From Micromonospora peucetia (GTDB taxonomy: Bacteria; Actinomycetota; Actinomycetes; Mycobacteriales; Micromonosporaceae), in assembly GCF_900091625.1 (NCBI RefSeq), contig NZ_FMIC01000002.1, forward strand, positions 3,658,001 to 3,722,000: a stretch of 64,000 bases of DNA, written 5' to 3'. The number at the start of each line of letters is the position of its first letter. Position 1 is the stretch's first letter. The translations under genes and the position numbers were made by a program. Positions 52,032 through 61,934 of this stretch are shown piece by piece. The notes under the pieces were generated by a model. The model had not been told where the DNA came from, made no database searches, and saw only the letters and a list, made by a program, of their open reading frames with translations.

Positions 52032-52478
52032 ATGATCCTCGTGGAACGCAGTGCGCACGTGATGGCGCCAGTGGAAGCGGTCTGGGACGTCGTGCAGCGG
52101 GCCGAGCAGTTGCCGGCCTGGCTGGCGGGGGTCCGTGCGGCCGAGGTGCTCTCGGGGGAGGGCTACGGGCGTCGACAACTCGTCCAGGCGGGACGGGGCG
52201 CGGCCCATGAGGCCGAGGTGATCGCCTACCAGGAGCCGTCCCTGATCGGCTGGCGCGAACGCGCCAGGGGCGCCGGTGCCCGGGCGGAGGCGCGCACCGA
52301 GATCTACGTCCAGCTCACCACGGGTGAGGAGGAGGGCGGGACGATCGTGCGGCTCATCGTCGTACGCTGGCCGGCCGGTCCGGTCAAGGCCGCCCTGCTC
52401 CGCCTCGGCCTGCGCAGGGTCGGCGCCGACCTGGAGGAGTCGCTGGCCCGGCTCACCGACCTGGCCGCCGTCGGCTGA
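52032..52478 (+). CDS. SRPBCC/polyketide-cyclase-like protein
   Basis: 148 residues from an ATG eight bases after GGAGG. The start VERSAHVMAPVEAVWDVV and the later pocket strands (EAEVIAYQEPSLIGW, TIVRLIVVRWPAGPVKAA) with a long C-terminal helix fit the START-like fold. The ligand is unknown. Its neighbour is the divergent beta-glucosidase. Confidence 0.75.
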   Translation: MILVERSAHVMAPVEAVWDVVQRAEQLPAWLAGVRAAEVLSGEGYGRRQLVQAGRGAAHEAEVIAYQEPSLIGWRERARGAGARAEARTEIYVQLTTGEEEGGTIVRLIVVRWPAGPVKAALLRLGLRRVGADLEESLARLTDLAAVG

Positions 52479-52511
52479 CCACCCCGGCCAGTTCCTCGAC
52501 GGCGGGGACGG

Positions 52512-52545
52512 CGAAGGGCCCGGCGCGGATGCGCCGGGCCCTTCG
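52512..52545. terminator. bidirectional terminator
   Basis: A perfect 15-bp stem (CGAAGGGCCCGGCGC and complement) with loop GGAT, between the convergent SRPBCC gene and aceE. Confidence 0.88.
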
Positions 52546-52557
52546 TCTCGTACGTGT

Positions 52558-55296
52558 CTAGCTGTCGCCGCCGGTCTCGCCGACCGGGGCCGCGTTCACG
52601 TCCTCGATGGCGTACTTCTTGGCCGCCTCGGCCGGCACGTTCGCCGGTACCGTGCCGCGCAGGGCCAACTGCCGCAGCGTCGCGACCACCACCGACTCGG
52701 CGTCGACGTGGAAGTGCCGGCGCAGGGCGTGCCGGGTGTCGGACATGCCGAACCCGTCCGTGCCGAGCGAGGTGTAGTCGCCGGGCACCCAGCGGGCGAC
52801 CAGGTCCGGCACCGCGCGCATCCAGTCGCTGACCGCGACCTTCGGCCCGTCGGCGTCGGCCAGCTTCTGCTGGATGTACGGCACCCGCTGCTCCGAGCCC
52901 GGGTTGAGCAGGTTGTGCTCCTCGCACTCCACCGCGTCGCGGCGCAGCTCCGTCCAGGAGGTCACCGACCAGACGTCGGCGGCCACGCCCCAGTCCTGAG
53001 CCAGCAGCTGCTGCGCCTTGAGCGCCCACTGCATGCCCGTGCCGGAGGCGAGCACGTTGGCCTTCGGGCCGTCCACCTGCGGGGCGGGGGAGTAGTGGTA
53101 GATGCCCTTGAGCAGGCCCTCGACGTCCACACCCGCCGGCTCCGCCGGCTGCAGGATCGGCTCGTTGTAGACCGTCAGGTAGTAGAAGACGTTCTCCTGC
53201 GCCTCGCCGTACATCCGGTGCAGGCCGTTCTCCAGGATGTGCGCCAGCTCGAAACCGAACGCCGCGTCGTACGCGACCACCGCCGGGTTGGTGGCGGCGA
53301 TCAGCAGCGAGTGGCCGTCCTCGTGCTGGAGCCCCTCGCCGTTGAGCGTGGTCCGGCCGGCGGTGGCGCCGAGCAGGAAGCCCCGGGTCATCTGGTCGGC
53401 GGCGGCCCACAGCCCGTCGGCGGTGCGCTGGAACCCGAACATCGAGTAGAACATGTACATCGGGATCATCGGCTCGTCGTGCGTGGCGTACGCCGAGCCC
53501 GCCGCGGTGAACGAGGCGACCGAGCCGGCCTCGTTGATCCCCTCGTGCAGGATCTGCCCGTTCGTGGACTCCTTGTACGACAGGAACAGCTCCCGGTCGA
53601 CGGCGGTGTACCGCTGACCGTGCGGCGAGTAGATCTTCTGCGTCGGGAAGAGCGAGTCCATGCCGAAGGTGCGGGCCTCGTCCGGGATGATCGGCACCCA
53701 GCGCTTGCCGAACTCCTTGTCCTTCATCACGTCCTTGAGTAGGCGGACGAAGGCCATCGTGGTGGCCACCTTCTGTTTGCCCGAGCCGCGCTTGACGTCG
53801 GCGAAGCGCTCCGGGCCGGGAATGGCCAGCCGCTTCTGACCGGGGCGCCGCGACGGCAGGTAGCCGCCGAGCTGTTGGCGCCGCTCCTTGAGGTACGCGA
53901 TCTCGTCGGACTTGTCGCCCGGGTTGTAGTACGGCGGCAGGTAGGGGTTGTCCTCCAGCGCCTTGTCCGGGATGTCCAGGTAGAGCCGGTCGCGGAAGGT
54001 CTTCAGGTCCTCCAGCGTCAGCTTCTTCATCTGGTGGGTGGCATTGCGACCCTCGAAGTGCGAGCCCAGCGTCCAGCCCTTGATCGTCTTGGCCAGGATC
54101 ACGGTCGGCTGGCCGGTGTGCTCCATCGCCGCCTTGTAGGCCGCGTAGAGCTTGCGGTAGTCGTGCCCGCCCCGCTTCAGGTTCCAGATCTCGTCGTCGC
54201 TGAAGTCCTCGACCATCTTGCGGGTCCGCTGGTCGCGGCCGAAGAAGTGCTCCCGGACGTACGCCCCGGACTCCGCCTTGTAGGTCTGGTAGTCACCGTC
54301 GGGCGTGGTGTTCATCAGGTTGACCAGCGCGCCGTCGGTGTCCGCGGCGAGCAGCGGGTCCCACTCCCGGCCCCAGACCACCTTGATGACGTTCCAGCCG
54401 GCGCCCCGGAAGAACGCCTCCAGCTCCTGCATGACCTTGCCGTTGCCGCGCACCGGCCCGTCGAGCCGCTGGAGGTTGCAGTTGATCACGAAGGTGAGGT
54501 TGTCCAGCTCCTCGCGGGCGGCCACACCGATCGCGCCGAGCGTCTCCGGCTCGTCCATCTCGCCGTCGCCCAGGTAGGCCCAGACGTGCTGGTCCGAGGT
54601 GTCCTTGATGCCCCGGTGGTGCAGGTAGCGGTTGAACCGCGCCTGGTAGATCGCGTTCAGCCCGCCCAGGCCCATGGAGACCGTGGGGAACTCCCAGAAG
54701 TCCGGCATGAGCCGGGGGTGCGGGTAGGACGGCAGGCCGCCGCCCGGGTGCGACAGCTCCTGGCGGAACCCGTCGAGCTGGTGCTCGGTCAGCCGCCCCT
54801 CCAGGAACGCCCGCGCGTACATGCCGGGGGAGGCGTGGCCCTGGTAGTAGATCTGGTCGCCGCCGCCCGGGTGGTTCTTGCCCCGGAAGAAGTGGTTGAA
54901 GCCCACCTCGTAGAGCGAGGCCGAGCTGGCGAAGGTGGAGATGTGCCCGCCGACGCCGATCTCGGGACGCTGGGCCCGGTGCACCAGCATGGCCGCGTTC
55001 CACCGGACGTACGCCCGGATCCGCCGTTCCACGTGCTCGTCACCCGGGAACCAGGGCTCACGCTCCGGCGGGATGGTGTTGATGTAGTCGGTGGTGGTCA
55101 GGGACGGCACCCCGACCTGGCGCTCGCGGGCCCGCTCCAGCAGGCTCAGCATGACGTAGCGGGCGCGTTTTGTCCCGCGCTCGTCGATGACACCGTCGAG
55201 CGACTCGACCCATTCGCTGGTCTCTTCAGGGTCGATGTCCGGAAGCTGGCTCGGCAGACCAGCGGTGATCACCGGGCGCTTGCGTTCCGTAGCCAC
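52558..55296 (-). CDS. aceE: pyruvate dehydrogenase E1 (homodimeric)
   Basis: 912 residues, the standard length. The thiamine diphosphate site is near 240 ([16 protein letters not shown]), with the conserved [15 protein letters not shown] and [12 protein letters not shown] segments. The enzyme decarboxylates pyruvate and passes acetyl to the E2 lipoyl domain. It feeds acetyl-CoA to the carboxylase and fatty acid genes in the window. E2 and E3 are not nearby. The ATG is the conserved one, with [12 protein letters not shown]. Confidence 0.96.
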   Translation of the reverse strand: MATERKRPVITAGLPSQLPDIDPEETSEWVESLDGVIDERGTKRARYVMLSLLERARERQVGVPSLTTTDYINTIPPEREPWFPGDEHVERRIRAYVRWNAAMLVHRAQRPEIGVGGHISTFASSASLYEVGFNHFFRGKNHPGGGDQIYYQGHASPGMYARAFLEGRLTEHQLDGFRQELSHPGGGLPSYPHPRLMPDFWEFPTVSMGLGGLNAIYQARFNRYLHHRGIKDTSDQHVWAYLGDGEMDEPETLGAIGVAAREELDNLTFVINCNLQRLDGPVRGNGKVMQELEAFFRGAGWNVIKVVWGREWDPLLAADTDGALVNLMNTTPDGDYQTYKAESGAYVREHFFGRDQRTRKMVEDFSDDEIWNLKRGGHDYRKLYAAYKAAMEHTGQPTVILAKTIKGWTLGSHFEGRNATHQMKKLTLEDLKTFRDRLYLDIPDKALEDNPYLPPYYNPGDKSDEIAYLKERRQQLGGYLPSRRPGQKRLAIPGPERFADVKRGSGKQKVATTMAFVRLLKDVMKDKEFGKRWVPIIPDEARTFGMDSLFPTQKIYSPHGQRYTAVDRELFLSYKESTNGQILHEGINEAGSVASFTAAGSAYATHDEPMIPMYMFYSMFGFQRTADGLWAAADQMTRGFLLGATAGRTTLNGEGLQHEDGHSLLIAATNPAVVAYDAAFGFELAHILENGLHRMYGEAQENVFYYLTVYNEPILQPAEPAGVDVEGLLKGIYHYSPAPQVDGPKANVLASGTGMQWALKAQQLLAQDWGVAADVWSVTSWTELRRDAVECEEHNLLNPGSEQRVPYIQQKLADADGPKVAVSDWMRAVPDLVARWVPGDYTSLGTDGFGMSDTRHALRRHFHVDAESVVVATLRQLALRGTVPANVPAEAAKKYAIEDVNAAPVGETGGDS

Positions 55297-55541
55297 AGGC
55301 GTTCCCTCGGTTCTGTGTGGGATAGGTCTCTAGCGCCATCCTGCCCCCTGGTGGCACCCGCCGTCACGTCCACCGCCCGGAGACGCGACGCGCGACACAG
55401 GTACCCGCCAGTAACTTTGCGCAACCGGCCGCCCGGTGTGAGCCGGGCCGCTCGCTCGGTCGGCGGGGACTCCGGCGGCGGCCGGTCCGGTGGCGGGAAC
55501 TCCGGCGGCGATTGCTGACCCGCTCGGGCAGAATGCGTCGT

Positions 55542-55946
55542 ATGCGCAGTGAGGTGATCACGGTCCAGACCGGGTCCCGGCCGACCGTCCGGGACATCAC
55601 GGCGGAGGCCGAGCGGTTCGTCTCCGGGCAGGGCGACGGTCTGCTGCACGTCTTCGTGCCGCACGCCACCGCCGGGCTGGCGATCATCGAGACCGGGTCG
55701 GGTTCCGACGACGACCTGCTCGCCGCACTCGACGACCTGCTTCCCACCGACAACCGGTGGCGGCACCGGCACGGCTCGCCCGGCCACGGGCGCGACCACG
55801 TGCTGCCGGCGTTCGTCCCCCCGTACGCGACGCTGCCGGTCGTCGACGGGCGGCTGGCGTTGGGCACCTGGCAGTCGGTCTGTCTGGTCGACCCCAACGG
55901 CGACAACCCCACCCGCACGGTCCGTTTCTCGTTCCTCCCCGGCTGA
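55542..55946 (+). CDS. YjbQ/UPF0047 family protein
   Basis: 134 residues from the ATG at 55542; one at 55533 is also possible. The His-rich signature is intact (HVFVPHATAGLAIIETGSG, RWRHRHGSPGHGRDHVLPAF). The family is trimeric and was assigned a thiamine-phosphate synthase-like side activity in E. coli. Real role unclear. Near thiamine-dependent dehydrogenase genes here, which may be chance. Confidence 0.85.
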   Translation: MRSEVITVQTGSRPTVRDITAEAERFVSGQGDGLLHVFVPHATAGLAIIETGSGSDDDLLAALDDLLPTDNRWRHRHGSPGHGRDHVLPAFVPPYATLPVVDGRLALGTWQSVCLVDPNGDNPTRTVRFSFLPG

Positions 55947-56024
55947 CCACGCCCGCCTCGCGTCCCGGCGGTCCGCCGAGCGTCGCGAGAAGATCAACTG
56001 CTGAGCGTAAGTAGGCTGTGGGTC

Positions 56025-56507
56025 ATGGCGCAGCACACCGCCCCCTCCACCCCGCCGGACTCCGCCGATCGTGCGGCGCTGGCCGGCGACGTGGTGCGCC
56101 GCATCACACACCTCGCCTCCGCGCTGCGCCACCACCAGGACGTGGAGATCGCCGAGCTGGGGCTCACCCCCGCGACCGCGCGGGCGCTGCACGAACTGGA
56201 CCCGGACCGGCCGCTGCCGGCCCGGGACCTCGCCGAAGGGCTGGGCTGCGACCGCTCCAACGTGACCGCCCTGGTCGACAAGCTGGAGCGGGCCGGGCTG
56301 GTCGAGCGGCGCACCGACCCCGCCGACCGGCGGCAGAAGACGCTGGTGGTGACCGGGCCGGGGCGGCAGGTACGGGCCCGGGTGCGGCAGGTCATGTCGG
56401 ACTCCCGACTGCTCGCCGGGCTCACCCTGGAGGAGCTGTCGGCCCTGCGTGAGCTGGTCTGGAAGGTCTCCGACGGCGGCTGCCCGGAGCGGTGCGGCGA
56501 CGACTGA
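56025..56507 (+). CDS. MarR-family transcriptional regulator
   Basis: 160 residues. The winged helix is at about 65-110 (LPARDLAEGLGCDRSNVTAL, VERRTDPADRRQKTLVVT). A pair of Cys at the end (GGCPERCGDD) could sense oxidation; this is inference. It is followed by the branched-chain dehydrogenase gene after about 50 bases, so it may control it. Confidence 0.85.
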   Translation: MAQHTAPSTPPDSADRAALAGDVVRRITHLASALRHHQDVEIAELGLTPATARALHELDPDRPLPARDLAEGLGCDRSNVTALVDKLERAGLVERRTDPADRRQKTLVVTGPGRQVRARVRQVMSDSRLLAGLTLEELSALRELVWKVSDGGCPERCGDD

Positions 56508-56558
56508 TCCACCCCGTGTCGTTCGTGTCCGAGTGGGCGCTCGGGCCGCTTGTCGGTA

Positions 56559-59120
56559 ATGCTGTCCGACGTGACCACCCCGCAAGATCTCGACGACCGC
56601 TTCCGGGAGGCGTTGGCCGCGCTGGCCGTCCCGCCGCAGCGGCGTGACCCGGCCCGGCCGGTCACCGACGACACGACGCTGACCGGCGCGCGGGCGCTGG
56701 AACTCTTCGACGCGCAGGCCACCAGTCGTCAGCTCGACCTGGCCGGCCGGTGGCTGCGCAGCTTCGGCGAGGGGTTCTACACGATCGGCTCCGCGGGCCA
56801 CGAGGGAAACGCCGCGGTCGCCGCCGCCCTGCGCGTCACCGACCCGGCGCTGCTGCACTACCGCTCGGGCGCCTTCTACTGCGTCCGCGCCGCCCAGGCC
56901 GCCCGGTCGGCATCGTCCGACCGGCCCGAGGCCGAGTTGGCCGGTGCCGAGCTGGCCGAGGTCGACCGGCCCGGGGCTGAGCAGGGCGGTACCGACCGGC
57001 CCGGGGTCGAGCAGCCGGGTGCGGCCGACGGGCCCGCCGGAGCCGCGCCGGCCGGCCCGGCCGGATCCGGCGACGCCCCCGCCCCGGACTCCCCTGTCCC
57101 GGACGATCCGACCGGCGGCGCCGGGCCCGCCGTGGACCGGCCGTTCTCCCCGGGGTACGCCGAGGCGGCCCGCGACGTGCTGCGGGGCATGGTCGCCTCC
57201 AGCGAGGAGCCAGCCACCGGCGGACGGCACAAGGTGTTCGGCCGAGCCGACCTGGCCGTCGTCCCGACCACCTCCACCATCGCCTCGCACCTGCCCCGCG
57301 CCGTCGGGATGGGGCTGGCGGTGGAACGGCTCCGCCGGCTGGACACCGCGGGCCGGCGGGACGGGGCGCGGATCGGCAGCGGCGGGGCCGCCACGCAGGC
57401 GGCCTGGCCGCCGGACGCCGTCGTGGTCTGCTCGTTCGGCGACGCCTCGGTCAACCACGCCAGCGCCACCGCCGCGTTCAACACCGCCGGCTGGTACGAC
57501 CACACCGGCCTGCGCATCCCGGTGCTCTTCGTCTGCGAGGACAACGGCCTCGGCATCAGCGTCCGCTCCCCGAAGGGGTGGGTGGAGACCACGCTGCGGT
57601 CCAAGCCGGGCGTCCGCTACTTCGCCGCGGACGGCGGCGACCTGGTGCGGGCGTACGAGGTGGCGGCCGAGGCGGTGGCCTGGGTGCGCCGGCACCGACG
57701 CCCCGCCGTGCTCCACCTGTCGACCGTACGGCTGATGGGGCACGCCGGCGCGGACGCCGAGACCGCCTACCGGAGCGCCGAGGAGATCGCCGCCGACCTC
57801 CACCGGGATCCGCTGGCCGGTACCGCCCGGCTGCTGGTCGGGGCCGGGGTTGCCACCGGCGAGGAACTGCTGGCCCGCTACGACGAGATCGGCTGGCAGG
57901 TGCGCCGGATCGCCGAGGAGGTGCTGGACGAGCCGAAACTCACCGCACCCGCCGAGGTGGTGGCCCCGCTGGCCCCGCGCCGGCCGGCCCGGGTCACCCG
58001 GGCGGTGGGCGAGGCGGCGGCCCGCGCCGCAGGCCCCGGTGCCGGAGCCCGGGCGGAGGCGTTCGGCGGGAAGCCGCCGGAGCTGGCCGGTCCGCTGACG
58101 CTGGCGCAGAGCATCAACGCCGCGCTCGCCGACGGGATGCTCGACCATCCGCAGATGGCCGTGTTCGGCGAGGACGTCGGCGCCAAGGGCGGCCTGTACG
58201 GGGTGACCAAGGGGCTGCGGGACCGCTTCGGCCCGGCCCGGGTCTTCGACACCCTCCTCGACGAGACCTCGATCCTCGGTGTGGCGCTGGGCGCCGGGCT
58301 GGCCGGGCTGCTGCCCGTGCCCGAGATCCAGTACCTGGCGTACCTGCACAACGCCGAGGACCAGTTGCGTGGCGAGGCGGCCACGATGCAGTTCTTCTCA
58401 CGGGGCGCCTTCCGTAACCCGATGGTGGTGCGGGTGGCCGGTCTGGCCTACCAGGAAGGCTTCGGGGGGCACTTCCACAACGACAACTCGGTGGCCGTAC
58501 TCCGGGATGTGCCGGGCCTGGTGATCGCGGTGCCGGCGCGGCCGGACGACGCCGCGCCGATGCTGCGCACCTGCCTGGCCAGCGCGGCGGTGGACGGCAG
58601 CGTCTGCGTCTTCCTGGAGCCGATCGCGCTGTACCACACCCGCGACCTGTACGCCGACGGTGACGGCGAGTGGTTGGCCCACTATGCCGAGCCCGGCGCG
58701 TGGGCCGGCGGGCACCTCCCCATCGGCAGGGCCCGCGTCTACGGCGTCGGCTCGGCCGAGGACGTCACCATCATTACTTTCGGTAACGGGGTCCCGATGT
58801 CGCTGCGCGCGGCGGCGACCCTGGCCGACGAGGGGATCGGCACCCGGGTGGTGGACCTCCGCTGGCTGGCCCCGCTGCCGGTGGCCGACGTCATCCGGGA
58901 GGCGGCGGCCACCGGCCGGGTGCTGGTCGTGGACGAGACCCGCCGGTCCGGCGGGGTCGGCGAGGGGATCATCGCGGCCCTGGTGGACGGCGGATACGTC
59001 GGAGCGGCGCGGCGGGTAGCCGGAGTTGACTCGTTTGTACCATTGGGCCCGGCGGCCCGTCAGGTTCTGGTCTCCGAGGAAGCAATTACCCAGGGTGCCC
59101 GCGCGCTCTTGGCACGGTAA
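56559..59120 (+). CDS. branched-chain 2-oxoacid dehydrogenase E1, alpha and beta fused
   Basis: 853 residues. The alpha half (1-490) has the thiamine diphosphate motif SFGDASVNHASATAAFN and the phospholoop-type VRLMGHAGADAET; the beta half (510-853) has FGEDVGAKGGLYGV and DLRWLAPLPVADVI. Normal enzymes use two separate chains. An insert at about 114-195 is low-complexity (repeated DRPG-AEQ, then Pro/Ala/Gly) and likely a surface loop. The product, branched acyl-CoA, would feed FabH as a primer. Start chosen at the ATG; a TTG nine bases upstream and a GTG at 56571 are alternatives. Confidence 0.9.
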   Translation: MLSDVTTPQDLDDRFREALAALAVPPQRRDPARPVTDDTTLTGARALELFDAQATSRQLDLAGRWLRSFGEGFYTIGSAGHEGNAAVAAALRVTDPALLHYRSGAFYCVRAAQAARSASSDRPEAELAGAELAEVDRPGAEQGGTDRPGVEQPGAADGPAGAAPAGPAGSGDAPAPDSPVPDDPTGGAGPAVDRPFSPGYAEAARDVLRGMVASSEEPATGGRHKVFGRADLAVVPTTSTIASHLPRAVGMGLAVERLRRLDTAGRRDGARIGSGGAATQAAWPPDAVVVCSFGDASVNHASATAAFNTAGWYDHTGLRIPVLFVCEDNGLGISVRSPKGWVETTLRSKPGVRYFAADGGDLVRAYEVAAEAVAWVRRHRRPAVLHLSTVRLMGHAGADAETAYRSAEEIAADLHRDPLAGTARLLVGAGVATGEELLARYDEIGWQVRRIAEEVLDEPKLTAPAEVVAPLAPRRPARVTRAVGEAAARAAGPGAGARAEAFGGKPPELAGPLTLAQSINAALADGMLDHPQMAVFGEDVGAKGGLYGVTKGLRDRFGPARVFDTLLDETSILGVALGAGLAGLLPVPEIQYLAYLHNAEDQLRGEAATMQFFSRGAFRNPMVVRVAGLAYQEGFGGHFHNDNSVAVLRDVPGLVIAVPARPDDAAPMLRTCLASAAVDGSVCVFLEPIALYHTRDLYADGDGEWLAHYAEPGAWAGGHLPIGRARVYGVGSAEDVTIITFGNGVPMSLRAAATLADEGIGTRVVDLRWLAPLPVADVIREAAATGRVLVVDETRRSGGVGEGIIAALVDGGYVGAARRVAGVDSFVPLGPAARQVLVSEEAITQGARALLAR

Positions 59121-59232
59121 ATTCCGTTCCACCCGGTGCGCCACTTGCGCGGGGAGCCACAACTGTGTGGACTTTGCCTGACGGCGTCGACCTGACGCCG
59201 CGGGTAGGGATGAGATGAGGAGGCACGCGACA

Positions 59233-59673
59233 GTGAGCGCGACCGCTGGTCAGGCCGCCGACGGGGTACGCAGCCTGGCGGACCGGTTCGGGATCGAACC
59301 GGGGATGGTCGTCATGGAGATGGGGTACGACGACGACGTCGACCAGGATCTCCGGGACGCCCTGACCGACCGCTGTGGAGATCTGGTCGACGAAGACACC
59401 GACGAGGTGGTCGACGCGGTGCTGGTCTGGTACCGCGACGGTGACGGTGATCTCTTCGAGCTTCTCGTCGACGCCCTCGGCCCGCTGGCCGACAACGGTG
59501 TGGTGTGGCTGCTCACGCCCAAGGCGGGGCGTGAGGGGCACGTCGAGCCGAGCGAGGTCGCTGAGTCCGCGCCCACCGCCGGCCTCCAGCAGACCTCCAC
59601 CGTCAACGCCGGCCGGGACTGGAGCGGCGCCCGCCTCGTCCTGCGCCGCGGGGCCAAGGGCGGCAAGAAGTAG
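59233..59673 (+). CDS. DUF3052 family protein
   Basis: 146 residues from GTG nine bases after GAGGAGG; an ATG at 59215 is less likely. The start SATAGQAADGVRSLADRFG and the acidic YDDDVDQDLRDAL are typical of DUF3052, found in most actinobacteria. The function is unknown; an aceE and peroxiredoxin neighbour is common. It looks soluble and acidic. Confidence 0.88.
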   Translation: MSATAGQAADGVRSLADRFGIEPGMVVMEMGYDDDVDQDLRDALTDRCGDLVDEDTDEVVDAVLVWYRDGDGDLFELLVDALGPLADNGVVWLLTPKAGREGHVEPSEVAESAPTAGLQQTSTVNAGRDWSGARLVLRRGAKGGKK

Positions 59674-59687
59674 GCGTCGCCGACGAT

Positions 59688-59713
59688 CACCCGGCGGCGT
59701 CCGCCGCCGGGTG
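59688..59713 (+). terminator. terminator after the DUF3052 gene
   Basis: A perfect 12-bp stem (CACCCGGCGGCG and complement) with a two-base centre, 14 bases after the stop and upstream of the peroxiredoxin gene. Confidence 0.7.
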
Positions 59714-59755
59714 TGGCAGGCTGTTGCCCATCCGATCCCATCCTGAGGAGCTCGC

Positions 59756-60223
59756 ATGCCGATCGAGGTTGGCGCCGAGGCGCCGGACTTCGTGCTCAAG
59801 GACCAGAACAACCAGGAGGTCCGGCTCTCGGACTTCCGTGGCAAGCGCACCGTGCTGCTGGTCTTCTACCCACTCGCCTTCACCGGGATCTGCCAGGGTG
59901 AGCTGTGCGAGGTGCGGGACAACCTCAACGACTACGGCAACGACGACGTCCAGGTGCTGACCGTCAGCGTCGACTCGGTCTACGCTCACAAGATCTGGGC
60001 CGACAAGGAGGGCTACCAGTTCCCGCTGCTGGCCGACTTCTGGCCACACGGCGCGGTCGCCCAGTCGTACGGCGTCTTCAACGAGGTCGCCGGCATCGCC
60101 AACCGGGGCACCTTTGTGATCGACAAGGCCGGAGTGGTCCGCTTCTCCGAGATGAACATGCCCGGGGAGGCACGCGACCAGCAGGGCTGGCGTAAGGCCC
60201 TCGCCGGCGCCGTCGCGGCCTGA
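59756..60223 (+). CDS. peroxiredoxin (AhpE-like)
   Basis: 155 residues. The peroxidatic C46 is in PLAFTGICQGELCEV and a second Cys, C51, follows by five residues. The usual fold (APDFVLKDQN, VLLVFYPLAF, RGTFVIDKAG) is complete. The enzyme reduces peroxides in the cytoplasm, recycled by mycoredoxin or thioredoxin in relatives. The ATG follows GAGGAG. Confidence 0.9.
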   Translation: MPIEVGAEAPDFVLKDQNNQEVRLSDFRGKRTVLLVFYPLAFTGICQGELCEVRDNLNDYGNDDVQVLTVSVDSVYAHKIWADKEGYQFPLLADFWPHGAVAQSYGVFNEVAGIANRGTFVIDKAGVVRFSEMNMPGEARDQQGWRKALAGAVAA

Positions 60224-60303
60224 CCGACCGGGCACACCGTACGACCGGGCCGGTGGAGGGCAGGGTAAGCTTGCCAACCTCCGGCCCGCCGTACGGGCGT
60301 TCC

Positions 60304-60375
60304 GGGCGCGTAGCTCAGTGGGAGAGCACTCGCCTTACAAGCGAGGGGTCGCAGGTTCGAAACCTGCCGCGCCCA
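60304..60375 (+). tRNA. tRNA-Val (anticodon TAC)
   Basis: A 72-nucleotide cloverleaf: acceptor stem GGGCGCG with CGCGCCC, D stem GCTC/GAGC, anticodon stem CTCGC/GCGAG with loop CTTACAA, and T stem GCAGG/CCTGC with loop TTCGAAA. The discriminator is A; CCA is not encoded. The gene is the likely attachment site of the decayed element to its right. Confidence 0.97.
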
Positions 60376-60394
60376 CACTCTGACCAGCACGCGA

Positions 60395-60422
60395 GCAGGG
60401 CACCGGATGACCGGTGCCCTGC
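60395..60422 (+). terminator. terminator after the tRNA
   Basis: A perfect 12-bp stem (GCAGGGCACCGG and complement) around ATGA, 20 bases after the tRNA. Confidence 0.85.
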
Positions 60423-60428
60423 GTCGTC

Positions 60429-61084
60429 TCAGTTCGTTCGCCAGAGCAGTCCGGCAACCTGCTCAGCGATGCCGGAGATCGAGGTGCTGATAGCGGGTCG
60501 TCATCGCCATCTGCGACCAGCCCATTACCTCCATGACCGCGCGGGTCGGCACGCCGAGCGCCAGGAGCATGGTCGCGGCCGTGTGCCGGGCGTCGTGCAG
60601 GCGGGCATCCCGTACGTTCGCCTCCTTCAGCAGCGCCTTCCACGCGTCATGATCGGCGCGCGGGTCGATCGGTCGGCCGTTCGGTTGGGCGAACACCCAA
60701 TCGCCTTCCTCCCAGAGTTGGGCTGCGGTCTCCCGTTCCTTCTCCTGGGCTGCCCTGTGCTGCTTCAGCGCTTTGAGCAGGGGAGCGGGAATACCGACGG
60801 CACGGCGACCGGCCCGAGACTTCACGTCAACCTCTTTGAGGCCGCCACCGTGGCGCTGAGGGCATTTGCTGGCGTGCCGGGTGCAAGTCGCGGGGGCACG
60901 GCGGCGGACACGCGAGCTGGTGGCGCTTGCAGTCCTTCGGGCAGGGCTCGACCTTGTGCAGGCGAGCGCCGCACGCGTGCGGGTTGTCGCAGCCGTGCTG
61001 CCACCGGTGCCGCTGAAGCTGCCGCGGCGTGCGGAGTAGCCCCTTGTCCAGGTCGATCCGGCGCCACTTCAGTCCGAGCGCCTC
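60429..61084 (-). pseudogene. tyrosine recombinase (integrase), C-terminal fragment
   Basis: The remnant resembles integrases of actinomycete integrative elements. It has the cysteine-rich insert (HGCDNPHACGARLHKVEPC, CPKDCKRHQ), box II (HDARHTAATMLLALGVP) and the catalytic Tyr in MTTRYQH. The N-terminal half and the first catalytic Arg are missing: the left part begins in EALGLKWRRIDLD. A one-base insertion near 60885 shifts the frame after PPPCPRD. Another near 60475 splits the last residues (AEQVAGLLWRTN) from the rest. It must be inactive. Its location beside tRNA-Val is normal for such an integrase. Confidence 0.85.
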
Positions 61085-61343
61085 GGAGTGCGACACCCCG
61101 AACAGCGGACCGATCTGCCGCATGGTCAGGTTCGTGCGCCAGTACGCGGCGACCAGCAACACCCGATCGGCGAGGTCAAGCGACCACTGCCGGCCTGGCC
61201 GACCATCGGCGATCGCGTCACCCGCCACGCTCAGCGACCAGCCGGACCAGCCTGCGGAACTGGGCGGGCTGCAGCCCGGTGAACGGGAAGATCCACTCCG
61301 GGCGAACCGCCGAGATCACCTGCACCCCGACATAATCCACCAT
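61085..61343 (-). pseudogene. IS5-type transposase, N-terminal fragment
   Basis: Residues VDYVGVQVISAVRPEW and FTGLQPAQFRRLVRLVAERGG, then in a new frame DAIADGRPGRQWSLDLADRV, LLVAAYWRTNLTMRQIGPL and FGVSHS. This matches the helical N-terminal domain of actinobacterial IS5-group transposases. One extra G near 61225 shifts the frame. The fragment ends exactly where the integrase text EALGLKW begins. The catalytic DDE part is absent, so the IS is dead. Confidence 0.8.
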
Positions 61344-61390
61344 GGACGACCACCCGAGTTACGAGACGTCCCTTAGAAGGTGCACATATC

Positions 61391-61774
61391 TTACACCCCG
61401 GCCAGCATGCTCTTTTTCAAGTTTTCGCTCGGAAGCAGGTTGATGACTGGGTAAACATTCTTGATGAGGGTGACAGCGAAAAGGAGTCGTGCGATTCGTA
61501 TATCTGGTTCCATCCGGCGGATGCTGAGGGTCCTCGCTGTGGTGTGAAAATTCATACCCAAGGAATTCCCCTGAGTCGCGGGAGGCCAGATGACGCCTAT
61601 GTCATATTTGACGCAAATAGTTACTTCCGCGTTGGGCTTGAATTCTTGCGGAGCTATCCCGAATCGGAAGAAGAGATATCGGCGGACCTTGGAGGTGATA
61701 GGGAGGAGTTGTTCTGGATATCAGTACGAAAGCAAAGGCTTGAAATGATCCGCAAAAGCCGGCAAAAGGAATGA
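61391..61774 (+). pseudogene. hypothetical gene cut at its 5' end
   Basis: An open frame without stop runs from the IS edge to 61774, but the first start codon (GTG 61544) falls in mid-domain. The readable peptide is VDDWVNILDEGDSEKE, SYIWFHPADAEGPRCGVKIH, YVIFDANSYFRVGLEFLRSY and ISVRKQRLEMIRKSRQ. Codons are AT-rich (ATA, GAA, TTT, AAA) unlike the core genes. Either the IS insertion removed the start or the gene is a remnant. No family recognised. Confidence 0.6.
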
Positions 61775-61934
61775 GATGATGCCTTTAGTGGCACTCGCCA
61801 ACGACGCCCAGCGAGGCTGGACAGAGCGGATGTGATAATTACGTGTATGGGTGAGATGGTCGGCGTGCTAATGGAGCGGCTTGCCGGATGGGTGCCAACG
61901 ATGCATTGGTACCCGCGCCGCTGTCGCCGCGTAA

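Noticed and set aside
55269..58349. 1026-codon minus-strand frame
   Set aside because: It runs through YjbQ, MarR and the E1 gene; no recognisable fold, and it would need all of them to be false.
60304..60422. complete att site pair for the element
   Set aside because: Only the tRNA end is visible. No second copy of its 3' sequence was found by eye in the window, so no att repeat is claimed.
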